This document shows positions 7,265 to 17,039 of a stretch of DNA of 64,000 nucleotides, piece after piece. The stretch is from Sporosarcina quadrami (GTDB lineage Bacteria > Bacillota > Bacilli > Bacillales_A > Planococcaceae): assembly GCF_014836615.1 (NCBI RefSeq), contig NZ_JACSQN010000003.1, positions 124,001 to 188,000 on the forward strand, written 5' to 3'. Each line of letters starts with the position of its first letter. The first letter of the stretch is position 1. Under the pieces are notes generated by a model that worked only from the letters and a program-made list of their open reading frames with translations, ran no database searches and was not told the DNA's origin. The position numbers and the translations under genes were made by a program.

Positions 7265-8560
7265 TTGAAGAATGTTAGTAGATTTGCATGGCTGTTAGTA
7301 GTACTGCTTGTATTGACTGCTTGTGGAAACGATGAAGACAAAGCAAGCAAGGAAAACAAAGTATCAGCGGACAGCGGAAGAACAGAAATCACGTATTGGT
7401 ATGCATTCGGCGACAAAATTGGTGAAAACAATGAAAACCTCGTAAAAATGTTTAATGACTCCCAGGATGAAATTTTAGTGAAAGCGGAGTTCCAGGGAGG
7501 ATATGGTGATTTACATTCTAAAACGCAGGCGGCATTTGCTGCTAAAAATGCACCGGAAGTGACATTGAATGAGATTGCGTCAATGGGTGTTTTTGCAAGG
7601 TCAGGTATGACTCAGGACTTGACGCCTTTTATAGAGAAGGATAATGACATTAATCTTGATGATTTCAATCCGGGTTTAATGGGCAACTCCTATGTCGACG
7701 GGAATATTTATGGCTTACCTTATTTACGTAGCACGCCGATCCTGTACATGAATGTGAGCATGTTAAAAGATGCTGGACTAGACCCGAAAGGCCCAAAAGA
7801 TTGGAAAGAATTCGAAGAGTACGCGCGTGCATTGACGAAGGAAGGTACTAGTGTTGGTATGAGTATGCCGGTTAGTATTTGGTATTTTGAAGCATTTGTT
7901 GGTGCAAGTGGAGGAGATATGTTGGCTGCTGAAGACAAGGAAGTCGCATTCAACGGACAAGCAGGGGTAGAGGCATTGGAATACTGGAAGCGATTGTCAC
8001 AAGAAGGTATTTTGAAAATCCCTGCCGGCGATGAGGCATCTGCCCAAGCTGCCCAAGATTTTGCGAATGGAAGATCTGCAATGATTTTTGGTTCAACGGC
8101 AAATCTTACAAATAACTTAGCGATTGCGGAGGAAAATGGTTTTGAATTGAACACGGCATTTATGCCTTCCAATAAAGTGAATGGTGTTCCAACTGGTGGT
8201 GCAAACCTGGTTATGACAGCTGGATTATCACCAGAAAAACAAAAAGCTGCTTGGGAATTCATTAAATGGATGACTGCCAAAGAGCAAACGATATATGCGA
8301 GTAAATATACTGGTTATTTGCCTAGTCGACTGTCAGCAGTAGAATCGGAAGATATGCAATCTCTTTATAAAGAAATCCCGCAGTACAAAGTGGCAGTGGA
8401 CCAGTTGCAATACGGGAAAGCACGACCGATGGCAGAAGCATATCCAGAGATTTCAACGATTCTAGCAGATGAGATTACAAGAAGTCTATTGGAAAGAGAT
8501 TTATCTCCCAAAGAGGCATTGGACCAAGCGGCTAAATTGGCAAACCCACTTTTACAATAA
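7265..8560 (+). CDS. ugpB: Extracellular solute-binding lipoprotein of a Ugp-type ABC importer
   Basis: 431 residues. The signal peptide ends in the lipobox LTAC, so the protein is anchored outside the membrane. The body is a family 1 extracellular solute-binding protein (ITYWYAFGD near the start, a GANLVMTAG-type stretch, and a helical C-terminus). It is the first gene of an importer operon with ATPase, two permeases and a glycerophosphodiesterase. That context, rather than the binding protein itself, points to glycerol-3-phosphate or glycerophosphodiesters. The start is TTG at 7265, with GGAGGGG six bases upstream. Other sugars remain possible. Confidence 0.85.
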   Translation: MKNVSRFAWLLVVLLVLTACGNDEDKASKENKVSADSGRTEITYWYAFGDKIGENNENLVKMFNDSQDEILVKAEFQGGYGDLHSKTQAAFAAKNAPEVTLNEIASMGVFARSGMTQDLTPFIEKDNDINLDDFNPGLMGNSYVDGNIYGLPYLRSTPILYMNVSMLKDAGLDPKGPKDWKEFEEYARALTKEGTSVGMSMPVSIWYFEAFVGASGGDMLAAEDKEVAFNGQAGVEALEYWKRLSQEGILKIPAGDEASAQAAQDFANGRSAMIFGSTANLTNNLAIAEENGFELNTAFMPSNKVNGVPTGGANLVMTAGLSPEKQKAAWEFIKWMTAKEQTIYASKYTGYLPSRLSAVESEDMQSLYKEIPQYKVAVDQLQYGKARPMAEAYPEISTILADEITRSLLERDLSPKEALDQAAKLANPLLQ

Positions 8561-8567
8561 TATGAGT

Positions 8568-8601
8568 CAGGAAGATGAGTGAAGATGTCCTCCTCTTCCT
8601 G
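8568..8601 (+). promoter_or_regulatory. Intercistronic hairpin after the binding-protein gene
   Basis: CAGGAAGA at 8568-8575 pairs with TCTTCCTG at 8594-8601. There is no following T-run, so it is unlikely to be a full terminator. Such hairpins commonly stabilise the upstream message, giving more binding protein than permease. That role is inferred. Confidence 0.6.
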
Positions 8602-8623
8602 CTTCCATAAAGGAGACGAAGAT

Positions 8624-9442
8624 ATGAATTGGATGAATGAATTAAAGGTAATCATTTTTGACATGGACGGTACGTTATATCAAGATGATGCATTCTTAGG
8701 TCGATATGTGTCTCATTTGTTGGATGAAACACTTTTTGACGATGAATTAGGGAGAGTCATCATGGAAGCCTATGACATATTAGATGGCAAGCATGCTGTG
8801 CAATTAGGGTACTTTTTTGACAAAGGTCATCACTTTGTTTATGAACATGAGCATTTTTCACCAACCGACTGTTATTCATGGGATGGTTCAAAGAGTGATC
8901 GCGTTCCTAGTGATGAGGATTCGTTACAATTCATCGGAGATTCTTGGGGGATTGCACATCTGTATGCGGAGAAATATGGCATTGAACGTGAGAAGAGAGC
9001 ACGTGCTTTTGAGAAAGTCCGATATGAAATGATTGAGCCGCGTTATGGAATTCTTCGCCATGATCCATTGTTTGAAAGCATCGCTGCATTAGATGTTGAA
9101 CGCAAAATCTTTATGACGAATACACCTGGAGAAACTGGCCCAGCTTTTGTGGAGTATTTAACAATCGGTTCGCTCTTTAATGAGTATATATATGATGCCA
9201 AAAAGCCTCTAGGCATGGAGGCGATTATGAAAGGGTTAATGAAAGAAGGGTATGCACCCCATGAAATTCTTTCAATCGGTGATAATCCCTACAATGACTT
9301 AGCGCCTGTAAAAAGATTGGGCGGTCGTACATGCCTCATTTCTCAATATCGCCATTTTGGTGTGGGAGATTGGGATGGTACGGTCAAAACTGTCGAAGAA
9401 CTTACGGATTTTTTGAATCATCGGTCTACAGTGAAGTTGTAA
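8624..9442 (+). CDS. HAD-superfamily hydrolase (phosphatase)
   Basis: 272 residues from the ATG at 8624, which has AAAGGAGA nine bases upstream; an in-frame GTG at 8579 lies inside the preceding hairpin and is not preferred. Motif I is FDMDGTLY with both catalytic Asp residues, motif II is the Thr in FMTNTPG, and motif IV is SIGDNPYND. A cap region lies between motifs I and II. HAD members dephosphorylate small phosphometabolites. Its place between the binding protein and the ATPase of a glycerophosphate importer suggests glycerol-3-phosphate or a related phosphate ester as substrate, which is inference. Confidence 0.85.
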   Translation: MNWMNELKVIIFDMDGTLYQDDAFLGRYVSHLLDETLFDDELGRVIMEAYDILDGKHAVQLGYFFDKGHHFVYEHEHFSPTDCYSWDGSKSDRVPSDEDSLQFIGDSWGIAHLYAEKYGIEREKRARAFEKVRYEMIEPRYGILRHDPLFESIAALDVERKIFMTNTPGETGPAFVEYLTIGSLFNEYIYDAKKPLGMEAIMKGLMKEGYAPHEILSIGDNPYNDLAPVKRLGGRTCLISQYRHFGVGDWDGTVKTVEELTDFLNHRSTVKL

Positions 9443-9463
9443 TGTGAAAAGGAGATGGAATGA

Positions 9464-10561
9464 GTGGCTGAAATCAGATTAGAAAACATCGTTAAGAAAT
9501 TCAATGAAGATACAGTCGTGAAAAATCTGAACCTGACAATACAAGATGGGTCATTCACAGTAATTGTTGGTCCATCTGGTTGTGGAAAGTCGACGACACT
9601 TCGCATGATCGCAGGACTGGAAGCACCGACGAGTGGAGACATTTGGATCGGAGATGAATGTGTGACACATACCGAACCAGGTAAACGTAATATCGCCATG
9701 GTTTTTCAAAACTACGCACTCTATCCAACGATGACAGTTAGAAAAAATATTGAATTCGGTCTTGTGAATAAAAAAGTTCCTAAAGCAGAGCGAGAAGTCC
9801 TCATTCGAGAAATTAGCGACATTGTTGGCTTGACGGAACACTTAGATAAGAAGCCGCAGCAATTGTCTGGTGGACAAAGGCAGCGTGTGGCCTTGGCGCG
9901 TGCAATGGTGAAGAAGCCGAAAGTCTTCATTTTGGATGAACCATTATCCAATTTAGATGCCAAACTGCGGGGACAAATGAGAAGAGAACTAATTGAATTG
10001 CATCAAAAGTTAGGTATAACATTCATTTACGTCACGCATGATCAGGTTGAAGCAATGTCAATGGGAGATCAAATCATTTTGTTGGATAAAGGTGTTATGC
10101 AGCAAGTGGATAATCCAATGAAAATGTACCATGATCCGAATAATGTGTTTACAGCTGAATTTATTGGAACACCTGCGATGAACATAGTAAAACGTACAGA
10201 AATGGATCGCTATTTGCCTGATTTATTTAAAAAAGCAGCTTTTGTAGGGTTTAAACCTGAGCACGCACTACTAGTAGATGAAGAATGGGCTATTTCGAAT
10301 TACGTCATCATGGAAAGTGAAATTTTAACGACTGAAACATTGGGTGCTGAGACGATTTATGCTGTGCGGAATGAAGCAGGAATGATGAATATTAAAAGCT
10401 TCACTGAGCCGATTACGAATACGAAAAAAATCCATGTTGCTGTTGCATACGACAAACTCTATTTCTTTGATATTGCAGAAGAGCGTATTAGACATTCGTA
10501 TTCTCATAATACAATACCTCTAAGTCAAGTGAAGAAACCTGCACTTGTCGGAGGCAACTGA
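9464..10561 (+). CDS. ugpC: ABC importer ATPase of the UgpC/MsmK type
   Basis: 365 residues. Walker A is GPSGCGKST (near residue 37), the signature is LSGGQRQR, Walker B is VFILDEPLSNLDAK, and the switch His is in VTHDQVEAM. A C-terminal TOBE/OB-type regulatory domain follows from about 235, as in MalK and UgpC. It energises the two permeases encoded next. The start GTG at 9464 has AAAAGGAG upstream; the coding region ends one base before the next ATG context, which implies coupled translation. Confidence 0.92.
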   Translation: MAEIRLENIVKKFNEDTVVKNLNLTIQDGSFTVIVGPSGCGKSTTLRMIAGLEAPTSGDIWIGDECVTHTEPGKRNIAMVFQNYALYPTMTVRKNIEFGLVNKKVPKAEREVLIREISDIVGLTEHLDKKPQQLSGGQRQRVALARAMVKKPKVFILDEPLSNLDAKLRGQMRRELIELHQKLGITFIYVTHDQVEAMSMGDQIILLDKGVMQQVDNPMKMYHDPNNVFTAEFIGTPAMNIVKRTEMDRYLPDLFKKAAFVGFKPEHALLVDEEWAISNYVIMESEILTTETLGAETIYAVRNEAGMMNIKSFTEPITNTKKIHVAVAYDKLYFFDIAEERIRHSYSHNTIPLSQVKKPALVGGN

Positions 10562-10562
10562 A

Positions 10563-11432
10563 ATGAGTTGGATAAAGGCAAGACCATACGTGATGATTTT
10601 TCCGGCGATCCTTGTATTTACACTTTTTTTTCTCTACCCAATTGGCTATATGATTTTCTTGAGCTTTCATGATTGGAACTTTGTTAGCCCTGTGAAGGAG
10701 TTTGTTGGATTCTCCAATTTCACTTCACTTATGGAGGATGCGAAATTTTTGCAAGTATTGCGAAATACGTTTATGTATTCTGGTCTGACAGTATTCTTGA
10801 CGATTAGTATCTCCTTATTGCTAGCCCTATGGTTGAATAAAAAAGGGGCAATGTACGGAATGGTGCAGGGGGCAATTTTCAGCCCTCATATTATTTCCCT
10901 TGTCTCGATTTCCATGCTCTGGATGTGGATTATGGATACGGATTATGGATTGTTGAATTGGTTTTTAGGATTATTCGGAATTACGAATATCCCTTGGTTA
11001 ACAGATCCTAAAACATCGTTGTTGTCGCTTATTATCGTGGCGGTTTGGAAAGGAATTGGATACTATACACTAATCTTTATAGCAGGGCTCCAAAGTATTC
11101 CACGAGATATTTATGAAGCAGCTGCATTGGATGATACGAACCGCATACGGACATTTTTTAAGCTGACACTACCGATGTTGTCTCCGACATTGTTTTTCCT
11201 AACGATTATCGGTTTGATAGGATCATTTCAAGTGTTTGAAACCATTTCCATCATGACGAAAGGTGGACCTATCAATTCTACCAATACAATTGTTTACTAC
11301 ATTTATGAAAATGGCTTTCGATTCTTTAAGATTGGCTATGCTTCAACTGCAGGTGTCATATTGCTGTTGATTATTGGGATATTCACAGTTTTTTACTTCA
11401 AATTATTAGGACGTAAAGTTCATTACCAGTGA
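10563..11432 (+). CDS. ugpA: ABC importer permease, UgpA type
   Basis: 289 residues with six predicted membrane segments. The EAA loop that docks on the ATPase is visible in YEAAALDDTNR-x-FFKLTLP. The start is ATG at 10563 with CGGAGG eight bases upstream, which overlaps the end of the ATPase gene; an in-frame TTG at 10545 is not preferred. It forms a heterodimer with the following permease in the MalF/UgpA arrangement. Confidence 0.92.
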   Translation: MSWIKARPYVMIFPAILVFTLFFLYPIGYMIFLSFHDWNFVSPVKEFVGFSNFTSLMEDAKFLQVLRNTFMYSGLTVFLTISISLLLALWLNKKGAMYGMVQGAIFSPHIISLVSISMLWMWIMDTDYGLLNWFLGLFGITNIPWLTDPKTSLLSLIIVAVWKGIGYYTLIFIAGLQSIPRDIYEAAALDDTNRIRTFFKLTLPMLSPTLFFLTIIGLIGSFQVFETISIMTKGGPINSTNTIVYYIYENGFRFFKIGYASTAGVILLLIIGIFTVFYFKLLGRKVHYQ

Positions 11433-11448
11433 TGAAAGGTAGGGAATT

Positions 11449-12273
11449 ATGAAAAAGAATCCGTTCTGGAAAGTCATCAATGGGATTGGTTTGCTATTGC
11501 TTATTTGTATTTTTGCACTTCCGTTTGTATGGATGATCTCTACGTCCTTTAAAACATTAGGAGAGACAATGACATTTCCACCAAATTGGATTCCTAATCA
11601 GTTGTTATGGGAGAATTTCTCAAAGGCTTGGAATTCCGGTCCTTTCCTTAAATACTTTCTGAATAGCACAATCGTTTCAGTAGGTATTTTAATCCTTCAA
11701 TTTGCAACGATTATTCCAGCGGCCTATGCATTTGCACGCTATCGCTTTAAAGGAAACAACTTTTTCTTTGGCGTCACGATGGTCACATTAATGATTCCTA
11801 CACAGCTAATTTTTTTACCGGTATATTTGCAAATGAGCGCTTTTGGCTTGCTGGATTCTTTGTGGGGGTTGATATTGCCTTTTGCTTCAAGTGCATTCGG
11901 TATCTTTTTATTGCGCCAGTCTTTTAAACAAGTTCCTGAAGAACTTTTGGAAGCTGCACGACTAGACCAGGCAAGTGAGTGGAAAATCATCATAAAGATA
12001 ATGGTACCAATGGCTAAGCCAGTTCTCATAACGTTTGCGATGTTCAGTTTTATCGCCCATTGGAATGACTATTTTTGGCCGCTCGTGATGACGACAACAG
12101 AAGCTTCCCGTACACTTCCACTTGGTATTGCAAAACTTCGGGAAGTCGATGGAGGGGTTGCATGGAATATCTTAATGGCAGGGAATCTCATATTGGTCAT
12201 ACCGATTTTAATCATCTTCTTTTTTGGACAGAGACAAATTATACGAGCATTTGTCTATACAGGTGTTAAGTGA
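11449..12273 (+). CDS. ugpE: ABC importer permease, UgpE type
   Basis: 274 residues and six membrane segments. The N-terminal FVWMISTSFKT and the EAA loop (LLEAARLDQASEWKI) are typical of MalG/UgpE permeases. It begins 16 bases after the UgpA-type gene and pairs with it. The substrate specificity resides mainly in the binding protein, and the operon points to a glycerophosphate compound. Confidence 0.92.
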   Translation: MKKNPFWKVINGIGLLLLICIFALPFVWMISTSFKTLGETMTFPPNWIPNQLLWENFSKAWNSGPFLKYFLNSTIVSVGILILQFATIIPAAYAFARYRFKGNNFFFGVTMVTLMIPTQLIFLPVYLQMSAFGLLDSLWGLILPFASSAFGIFLLRQSFKQVPEELLEAARLDQASEWKIIIKIMVPMAKPVLITFAMFSFIAHWNDYFWPLVMTTTEASRTLPLGIAKLREVDGGVAWNILMAGNLILVIPILIIFFFGQRQIIRAFVYTGVK

Positions 12274-12305
12274 GTAAGTGAAAAAATAGATAGGAGGTTT
12301 TTCTA

Positions 12306-13046
12306 ATGACGAAACTAGTTGCACATCGTGGATGGTCAGGGCTAGCACCCGAAAATACAATGAGTGCTTTTAGTAAAGCGTTGAATCATCCGGACATTGA
12401 TGCAATTGAGTTGGATGTACATTTATCAAAGGATGGTGTACCTGTTGTCATTCATGACTTTACGTTAGATCGGACGACTTCTGGTGAAGGATTTGTCTCT
12501 GATTATCCGGTAGATGAATTGAGACAATTGGATGCGGGTGGATGGTTTGATGCTCGATTTGCGAATGAACGTATACCGTTATTAGAGGAAGTTTTAGTGC
12601 AAGCAAAAGGAAAGAAAAGAGTTTTGGTGGAATTAAAGCAAAAAGGAAATTGGTATGAAGGATTAGAACAGGCGGTTGTGAATTTGATTCAACGAAATGA
12701 CATGTGCCAAGAAGTACTCGTCATTTCATTTGACCATAAAGCATTACAGAAAGTGAAAGAGCTTGATAAATCTATTTCTATAGGTTTGGTGTTTTTTGGA
12801 TCAACAATGCTAGTTGGTGAACAAGTTCGATATGCAAAAGCGAGCTATGTCGGGATGCACCATGAGTTCGTGACACAAGCAATCATTGATGAAGTTCAAG
12901 GTCTCGGAATCGAGATGGGCGTATGGACAGTCGATGAGGAGTATTCAATCGAAGAGCTGATTATGATGTCCGATCAATTGACAATTACTACAAACCATCC
13001 TGAGCGTTTTCCAGTTAGAGAGAATTTGATGATAGTGGGTGAGTGA
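12306..13046 (+). CDS. ugpQ: Cytoplasmic glycerophosphodiester phosphodiesterase
   Basis: 246 residues, a TIM-barrel GDPD enzyme of normal length without signal peptide. Visible active-site motifs are VAHRGWSGLAPENT (catalytic His), IELDVHLSKDG with the metal-binding Glu and Asp, VIHDFTLDRTT (second His), LVELK, and GVWTVD near the C-terminus. It releases glycerol-3-phosphate from imported glycerophosphodiesters. AGGAGG lies eight bases before the ATG. The next gene starts immediately after the stop, so translation is coupled to envelope glycosylation genes. Confidence 0.93.
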   Translation: MTKLVAHRGWSGLAPENTMSAFSKALNHPDIDAIELDVHLSKDGVPVVIHDFTLDRTTSGEGFVSDYPVDELRQLDAGGWFDARFANERIPLLEEVLVQAKGKKRVLVELKQKGNWYEGLEQAVVNLIQRNDMCQEVLVISFDHKALQKVKELDKSISIGLVFFGSTMLVGEQVRYAKASYVGMHHEFVTQAIIDEVQGLGIEMGVWTVDEEYSIEELIMMSDQLTITTNHPERFPVRENLMIVGE

Positions 13047-14024
13047 ATGGAAAGTCTAATGATTTCTTTTGTCATCCCTTCTTATAATGAAGCAGGGAAT
13101 ATTGCAGGAGTGATGGAAGTAATTGCTAACGAGATGCTTCATCAGAGAGTGGGTTACGAAGTGTTGTTTGTCGATGATGGTAGCACAGATGGGACAATGA
13201 ATGAAATCAGAGACCTTTTATTCATGTATCCTGAGGCTGAGTATATTTCGTTTACGAGGAACTTCGGCAAAGAGGCAGCCATATTAGCGGGTTTGCAATT
13301 TGCTAAGGGGCATGCGGTTATATTGATGGATGCTGACTTACAGCACCCTCCATCGCTAATACCCGAATTACTGAAAGGGTTCGAGGAAGGATATGACCAA
13401 GTGATTGCAAAGCGGAATCGAAAGGGAGATTCCTATTTTCGATCGTTGTTATCAAGTACCTATTATCGTTTCGTGAATAAGGCGATTGATGTGCAATTAG
13501 AAAATGGAGAGGGCGACTTCCGTCTGCTCAGCCGTAGGGCGGTAGATTCAATATTGCTTTTAAGTGAAGGCAATCGTTTCTCAAAAGGGATTTTTGCTTG
13601 GATTGGATTAGAGCAAAAAACAATTTCTTATGACAACGTCGTTCGGCAAGTCGGAGACACAAAATGGTCTTTATCAAAGCTCTTGAATTACGCGATTGAT
13701 GGTGTAGTTTCCTTTAACACAAAGCCGTTAAGACTTTGTATGTATATGGGGCTCACAATAGTAGGGGCGGCGATTGCATATATAGTCGTGACGCTCATCG
13801 GTATTTACAAGCATGGAGTTGATGTACCTGGCTACTTTACAACGATAACTGCCGTTCTTCTGCTCGGTGGAATTCAACTATTGTCTTTAGGAATCATTGG
13901 AGAATACATTGGGAGGATTTATAACGAAACAAAGAAACGCCCACATTTTCTAGTACAACAATCGAGTGTTGAGTCTACGACGAAGGAGCAGACGGGACAA
14001 CATGCGGCAATTCATGGATCATGA
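13047..14024 (+). CDS. GT2 glycosyltransferase making a lipid-linked sugar (CsbB/GtrB type)
   Basis: 325 residues. The N-terminal GT-A domain has FVIPSYNEAGN, VDDGSTDGT, the DADLQHPP metal-binding motif and GEGDFRLL. Two C-terminal membrane helices (about 230-305) anchor it, as in GtrB, CsbB and YkcC. Such enzymes transfer a sugar from its nucleotide to undecaprenyl phosphate on the inner face of the membrane. With the GtrA and YfhO genes next door it forms the standard three-part system for glycosylating a surface polymer. The start is the ATG at 13047, adjacent to the preceding stop; an internal ATG at 13059 is an alternative. Confidence 0.92.
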   Translation: MESLMISFVIPSYNEAGNIAGVMEVIANEMLHQRVGYEVLFVDDGSTDGTMNEIRDLLFMYPEAEYISFTRNFGKEAAILAGLQFAKGHAVILMDADLQHPPSLIPELLKGFEEGYDQVIAKRNRKGDSYFRSLLSSTYYRFVNKAIDVQLENGEGDFRLLSRRAVDSILLLSEGNRFSKGIFAWIGLEQKTISYDNVVRQVGDTKWSLSKLLNYAIDGVVSFNTKPLRLCMYMGLTIVGAAIAYIVVTLIGIYKHGVDVPGYFTTITAVLLLGGIQLLSLGIIGEYIGRIYNETKKRPHFLVQQSSVESTTKEQTGQHAAIHGS

Positions 14025-14382
14025 ATTCAATAAGTTTATCGTAGTAGGGATATTGAACACCGGTTTTTACTATAGCGTGTACGTTGTAGGACTTCATGTA
14101 GTTATTCTTCCATACATACTTGCGCATATTGTCGCGGTTTTTATGAGCATGATTGGATCCTTCTTTTTAAATTGTTACATCACATTTGAGGTGAAACCAA
14201 CTTGGAAAAGGTTTATTAATTTCCCCCTCACTCAACTTGTAAATATTGTAGCGACGCTAGCGATGCTATTTATTTTAGTCGAATGCTTCCGTATAAATAG
14301 TAGTTTAGCACCGATTGCGGCGTTAGTGGTGACAGTGCCAATTACGTTTGTTGTGACAGGGAAGGTGATGAAAGCTGCATGA
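14002..14382 (+). CDS. GtrA-family membrane protein, probable lipid-sugar flippase
   Basis: 126 residues and four predicted membrane helices. The family signature FIVVGILNTGFYY is at the N-terminus and the final helices carry VVTVPITFVV. GtrA/GtcA proteins help move undecaprenyl-phosphate sugars to the outer face. The start is the ATG at 14002, overlapping the end of the glycosyltransferase gene in another frame; a ribosome site (AAGGAG) lies 13 bases upstream. The TGA overlaps the ATG of the following gene (ATGA), so the three genes are translationally coupled. Confidence 0.9.
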   Translation: MRQFMDHEFNKFIVVGILNTGFYYSVYVVGLHVVILPYILAHIVAVFMSMIGSFFLNCYITFEVKPTWKRFINFPLTQLVNIVATLAMLFILVECFRINSSLAPIAALVVTVPITFVVTGKVMKAA

Positions 14383-17021
14383 TACTAAACGTTAACATGC
14401 AAAGAGTGGCAGTAGGGATAGGTTGTTTACTCGTTGCCATTGTAAGCCATTTATTTTTTATATCGGAGTTTTTCAATGGACGTTATATGACGGGTTTAAA
14501 TGATGGATTATCACAAATGATTCCGTTCAAATATTTTCTCTACAATGCTTTTACTAATGGTGACTTTTTCTATTCGGAAAATTTCGGACTTGGCGGAGGA
14601 ACCTTCTCTCAACTAGGCTATTATTTTTCGACGTCTGTTGTATTTATAGTGACGGTTATCATAACGTTTCTACTAGAGAAAATGGGGATCATTGATTCTC
14701 CGAGTTTATTCTATTGGGCAGATGCCATTTTAGTCATTAGTATTTTACGAATGACAAGCATTATTGCTCTCACTACATACTATTTTCAAATTGTACGATT
14801 TAGTAGATTTCCTGCCTTCATAGGAGCCTGTATTTACGGAACGAGTGTCATTTATTTTAGGCATGTAACATATTGGGAGTTTTTCGCAGATGCCATGCTG
14901 TTCTTTCCGCTGTTGTTAATCGGCGTAGAAAAGATTATGCGTGAAGGAAAAGCTGGTTGGTTTATTGCTGCGGTTGCACTCAATATGATCGACAATTTCT
15001 ATTTTGCCTACGTGAATTTCTTGTTGGCTTTCATATATATTGTATTTCGTTGGGGAGTTCCCTTGTTTCTAGAAAAGAAGAAGAAGTGGCAACAAGTAAA
15101 ATTATTCCTAGCTGGAGGGTTTGCTGGGGCAGGAATCAGTGCACCCTTTTTCATCCCTTCTGTCTATGGTTATTTGAACAACTTCAGACCTGCATATGAC
15201 GATGCAATTCCTCTTATTGGAGCTGTCGATAATTTGCTGTTACATGGCCGGCTTGTGATTTTGCCTGCCTTTGTTCTACTTTGTTTGTTAATTGTTCCTT
15301 TTTATAAAAATCGTACGTTTCGTTTTTTTGCAGGCTTGACTGTTTTCTTATGTATCATCCATTACAGCCCAATGGTAGGCAGTCTATTCAATGGTTTATC
15401 GGCTCCTCAATATAGATGGGAACACTTTCTCTCACTTGCGGCGGGTGGAGTGGCGGCTGCTTCATTACAACAACTCCATTCGTTGCGAATGAAAGATTTG
15501 ATATATGCCTCTGTCACTACAGCAGGACTTTATACAATTTCTTATGTCTTTGATCCAAAGTTGAAACTAAAGATGTTTGAGTCCTATCTACTTATTTGTG
15601 CAGTGATTACAATTAGCCTGTTTTTCTTATTCGTATGGAATAAAAAGAAATGGGTTCAGCAGCTCATGATTGTATTTTTACTGTTTACAACTTTGTTGAC
15701 GGCTAACATGTTCCAAGCGGAAAAACTGACGTATAAAGATCGTGGGAAGAACAAAGGCCCAGACTACGGCATCACACGTGACTACATGGAGAGTGAACAC
15801 TATTACGGAGTGGATCAGCGTACGTTAATTCGAAAATTACAAACTGCAGAAACAGATCCCTTCGCAAGAATTGATTGGATGGTCGATACACGAAACAATA
15901 CGCCAATCGTGCAGGACTTTAAAGGAATGAGTATTTACTCCAGCATTTTAAATAAGCATTTACTGTCGTTCTATTTACATGATCTCCAAATTGATATGCG
16001 ACGGGAAAGCGTTAGTCGCTATGCATCGCTTGGAGATCGAGCCAACTTGTATAGTCTGTTGAATGGAACATATGCAATCCGAAAAGAGGGAGGCGATCCG
16101 ATACCTTTCGGATTTACCGAAGCCGCGAAGGAAGGGGAGTATCGCGCCTACAAAAATGAGTATGTCCTTCCGTTTGCTCGTACGACGTCCACTTTATTCG
16201 CTGAGGAGGACATGAAAGACTTACCTGCATTAGCGAAAGAACATGCAATGCTAACAGGCGTAATTATGCCGAACGTCGTAGGTGACGCACCACCTCAAGT
16301 AGAAAATCTGATTAGTAATGTCACTATTAAACCTATTGGTGGAAGTTTTGAAGATGGTGTACTGAAAGTAACGAAGAAAATCGGAGGCGTTGACCTCGTC
16401 TTATCCGCACCTACTATGTTGAAAGAGGATAGCTTCGTCTCGTTCTTTATTCAACGAAAAACAAATGATAAAGATTTCACATTGAAAGTGAATGATTTTA
16501 CTACGGAACGGAAGAAAAATGATTCGATCTATCGGACTAAAATTAATGAGCTGATGATAAGAGTTGCATCAGAAGAGGAAATTGCTATCCGGGTTCCAAA
16601 AGGAGAGTATGAATTACGGGATATCTCCTTGTATACGGAAGATTACACGGTGTTAAAAACAGCAAAAGAAAAAAGTGAGGATACGCCTAGAATAATGGCG
16701 GAGTGGAGTGGTAACAAGGCAAAGGTGCTTGTAGATAATCAACAAGAAGACACGCATGTTGTTTTACCAATACCATATGAGTTAGGATGGACAGCGAGAG
16801 TAAATGGCCAAAAGCAACCGGTTTTACGTGCGAATTATGCATTCTCAGCAATTGAACTACAGGATGGCGCCAACGACATAGAGATGACCTATTATCCACC
16901 TTATTTTTTCCCGTCAATCGGCATCTCGATTTTCACGATGGGGTTGGTTTTAATAGGTTATCGCAGAAGAAAAATTAACGAATTGCACTTAAACAATAAA
17001 AGGCTGCCATCAGTAATATGA
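14379..17021 (+). CDS. yfhO: YfhO-family polytopic membrane glycosyltransferase
   Basis: 880 residues. Roughly the first 440 residues contain about twelve hydrophobic segments with the acidic and glycine-rich first outer loop typical of GT-C enzymes (TGLNDGLSQM, FGLGGGTF). A soluble extracellular region of about 400 residues follows, and one last helix lies near the C-terminus. In Bacillus subtilis YfhO acts with CsbB to add GlcNAc to lipoteichoic acid. Here the same order follows a glycerophosphate import set, so the acceptor may be polyglycerolphosphate. The acceptor is inference. The terminator at 16999 ends this long operon. Confidence 0.9.
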   Translation: MILNVNMQRVAVGIGCLLVAIVSHLFFISEFFNGRYMTGLNDGLSQMIPFKYFLYNAFTNGDFFYSENFGLGGGTFSQLGYYFSTSVVFIVTVIITFLLEKMGIIDSPSLFYWADAILVISILRMTSIIALTTYYFQIVRFSRFPAFIGACIYGTSVIYFRHVTYWEFFADAMLFFPLLLIGVEKIMREGKAGWFIAAVALNMIDNFYFAYVNFLLAFIYIVFRWGVPLFLEKKKKWQQVKLFLAGGFAGAGISAPFFIPSVYGYLNNFRPAYDDAIPLIGAVDNLLLHGRLVILPAFVLLCLLIVPFYKNRTFRFFAGLTVFLCIIHYSPMVGSLFNGLSAPQYRWEHFLSLAAGGVAAASLQQLHSLRMKDLIYASVTTAGLYTISYVFDPKLKLKMFESYLLICAVITISLFFLFVWNKKKWVQQLMIVFLLFTTLLTANMFQAEKLTYKDRGKNKGPDYGITRDYMESEHYYGVDQRTLIRKLQTAETDPFARIDWMVDTRNNTPIVQDFKGMSIYSSILNKHLLSFYLHDLQIDMRRESVSRYASLGDRANLYSLLNGTYAIRKEGGDPIPFGFTEAAKEGEYRAYKNEYVLPFARTTSTLFAEEDMKDLPALAKEHAMLTGVIMPNVVGDAPPQVENLISNVTIKPIGGSFEDGVLKVTKKIGGVDLVLSAPTMLKEDSFVSFFIQRKTNDKDFTLKVNDFTTERKKNDSIYRTKINELMIRVASEEEIAIRVPKGEYELRDISLYTEDYTVLKTAKEKSEDTPRIMAEWSGNKAKVLVDNQQEDTHVVLPIPYELGWTARVNGQKQPVLRANYAFSAIELQDGANDIEMTYYPPYFFPSIGISIFTMGLVLIGYRRRKINELHLNNKRLPSVI

Positions 17022-17034
17022 GGCAGCCTTTTTA
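16999..17034. terminator. Bidirectional intrinsic terminator
   Basis: AGGCTGCC at 17001-17008 pairs with GGCAGCCT at 17022-17029, with T-rich DNA after it on the plus strand and A-rich DNA before it. It separates the convergent YfhO and phosphoesterase genes. Confidence 0.88.
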
Positions 17035-17039
17035 ATGAT

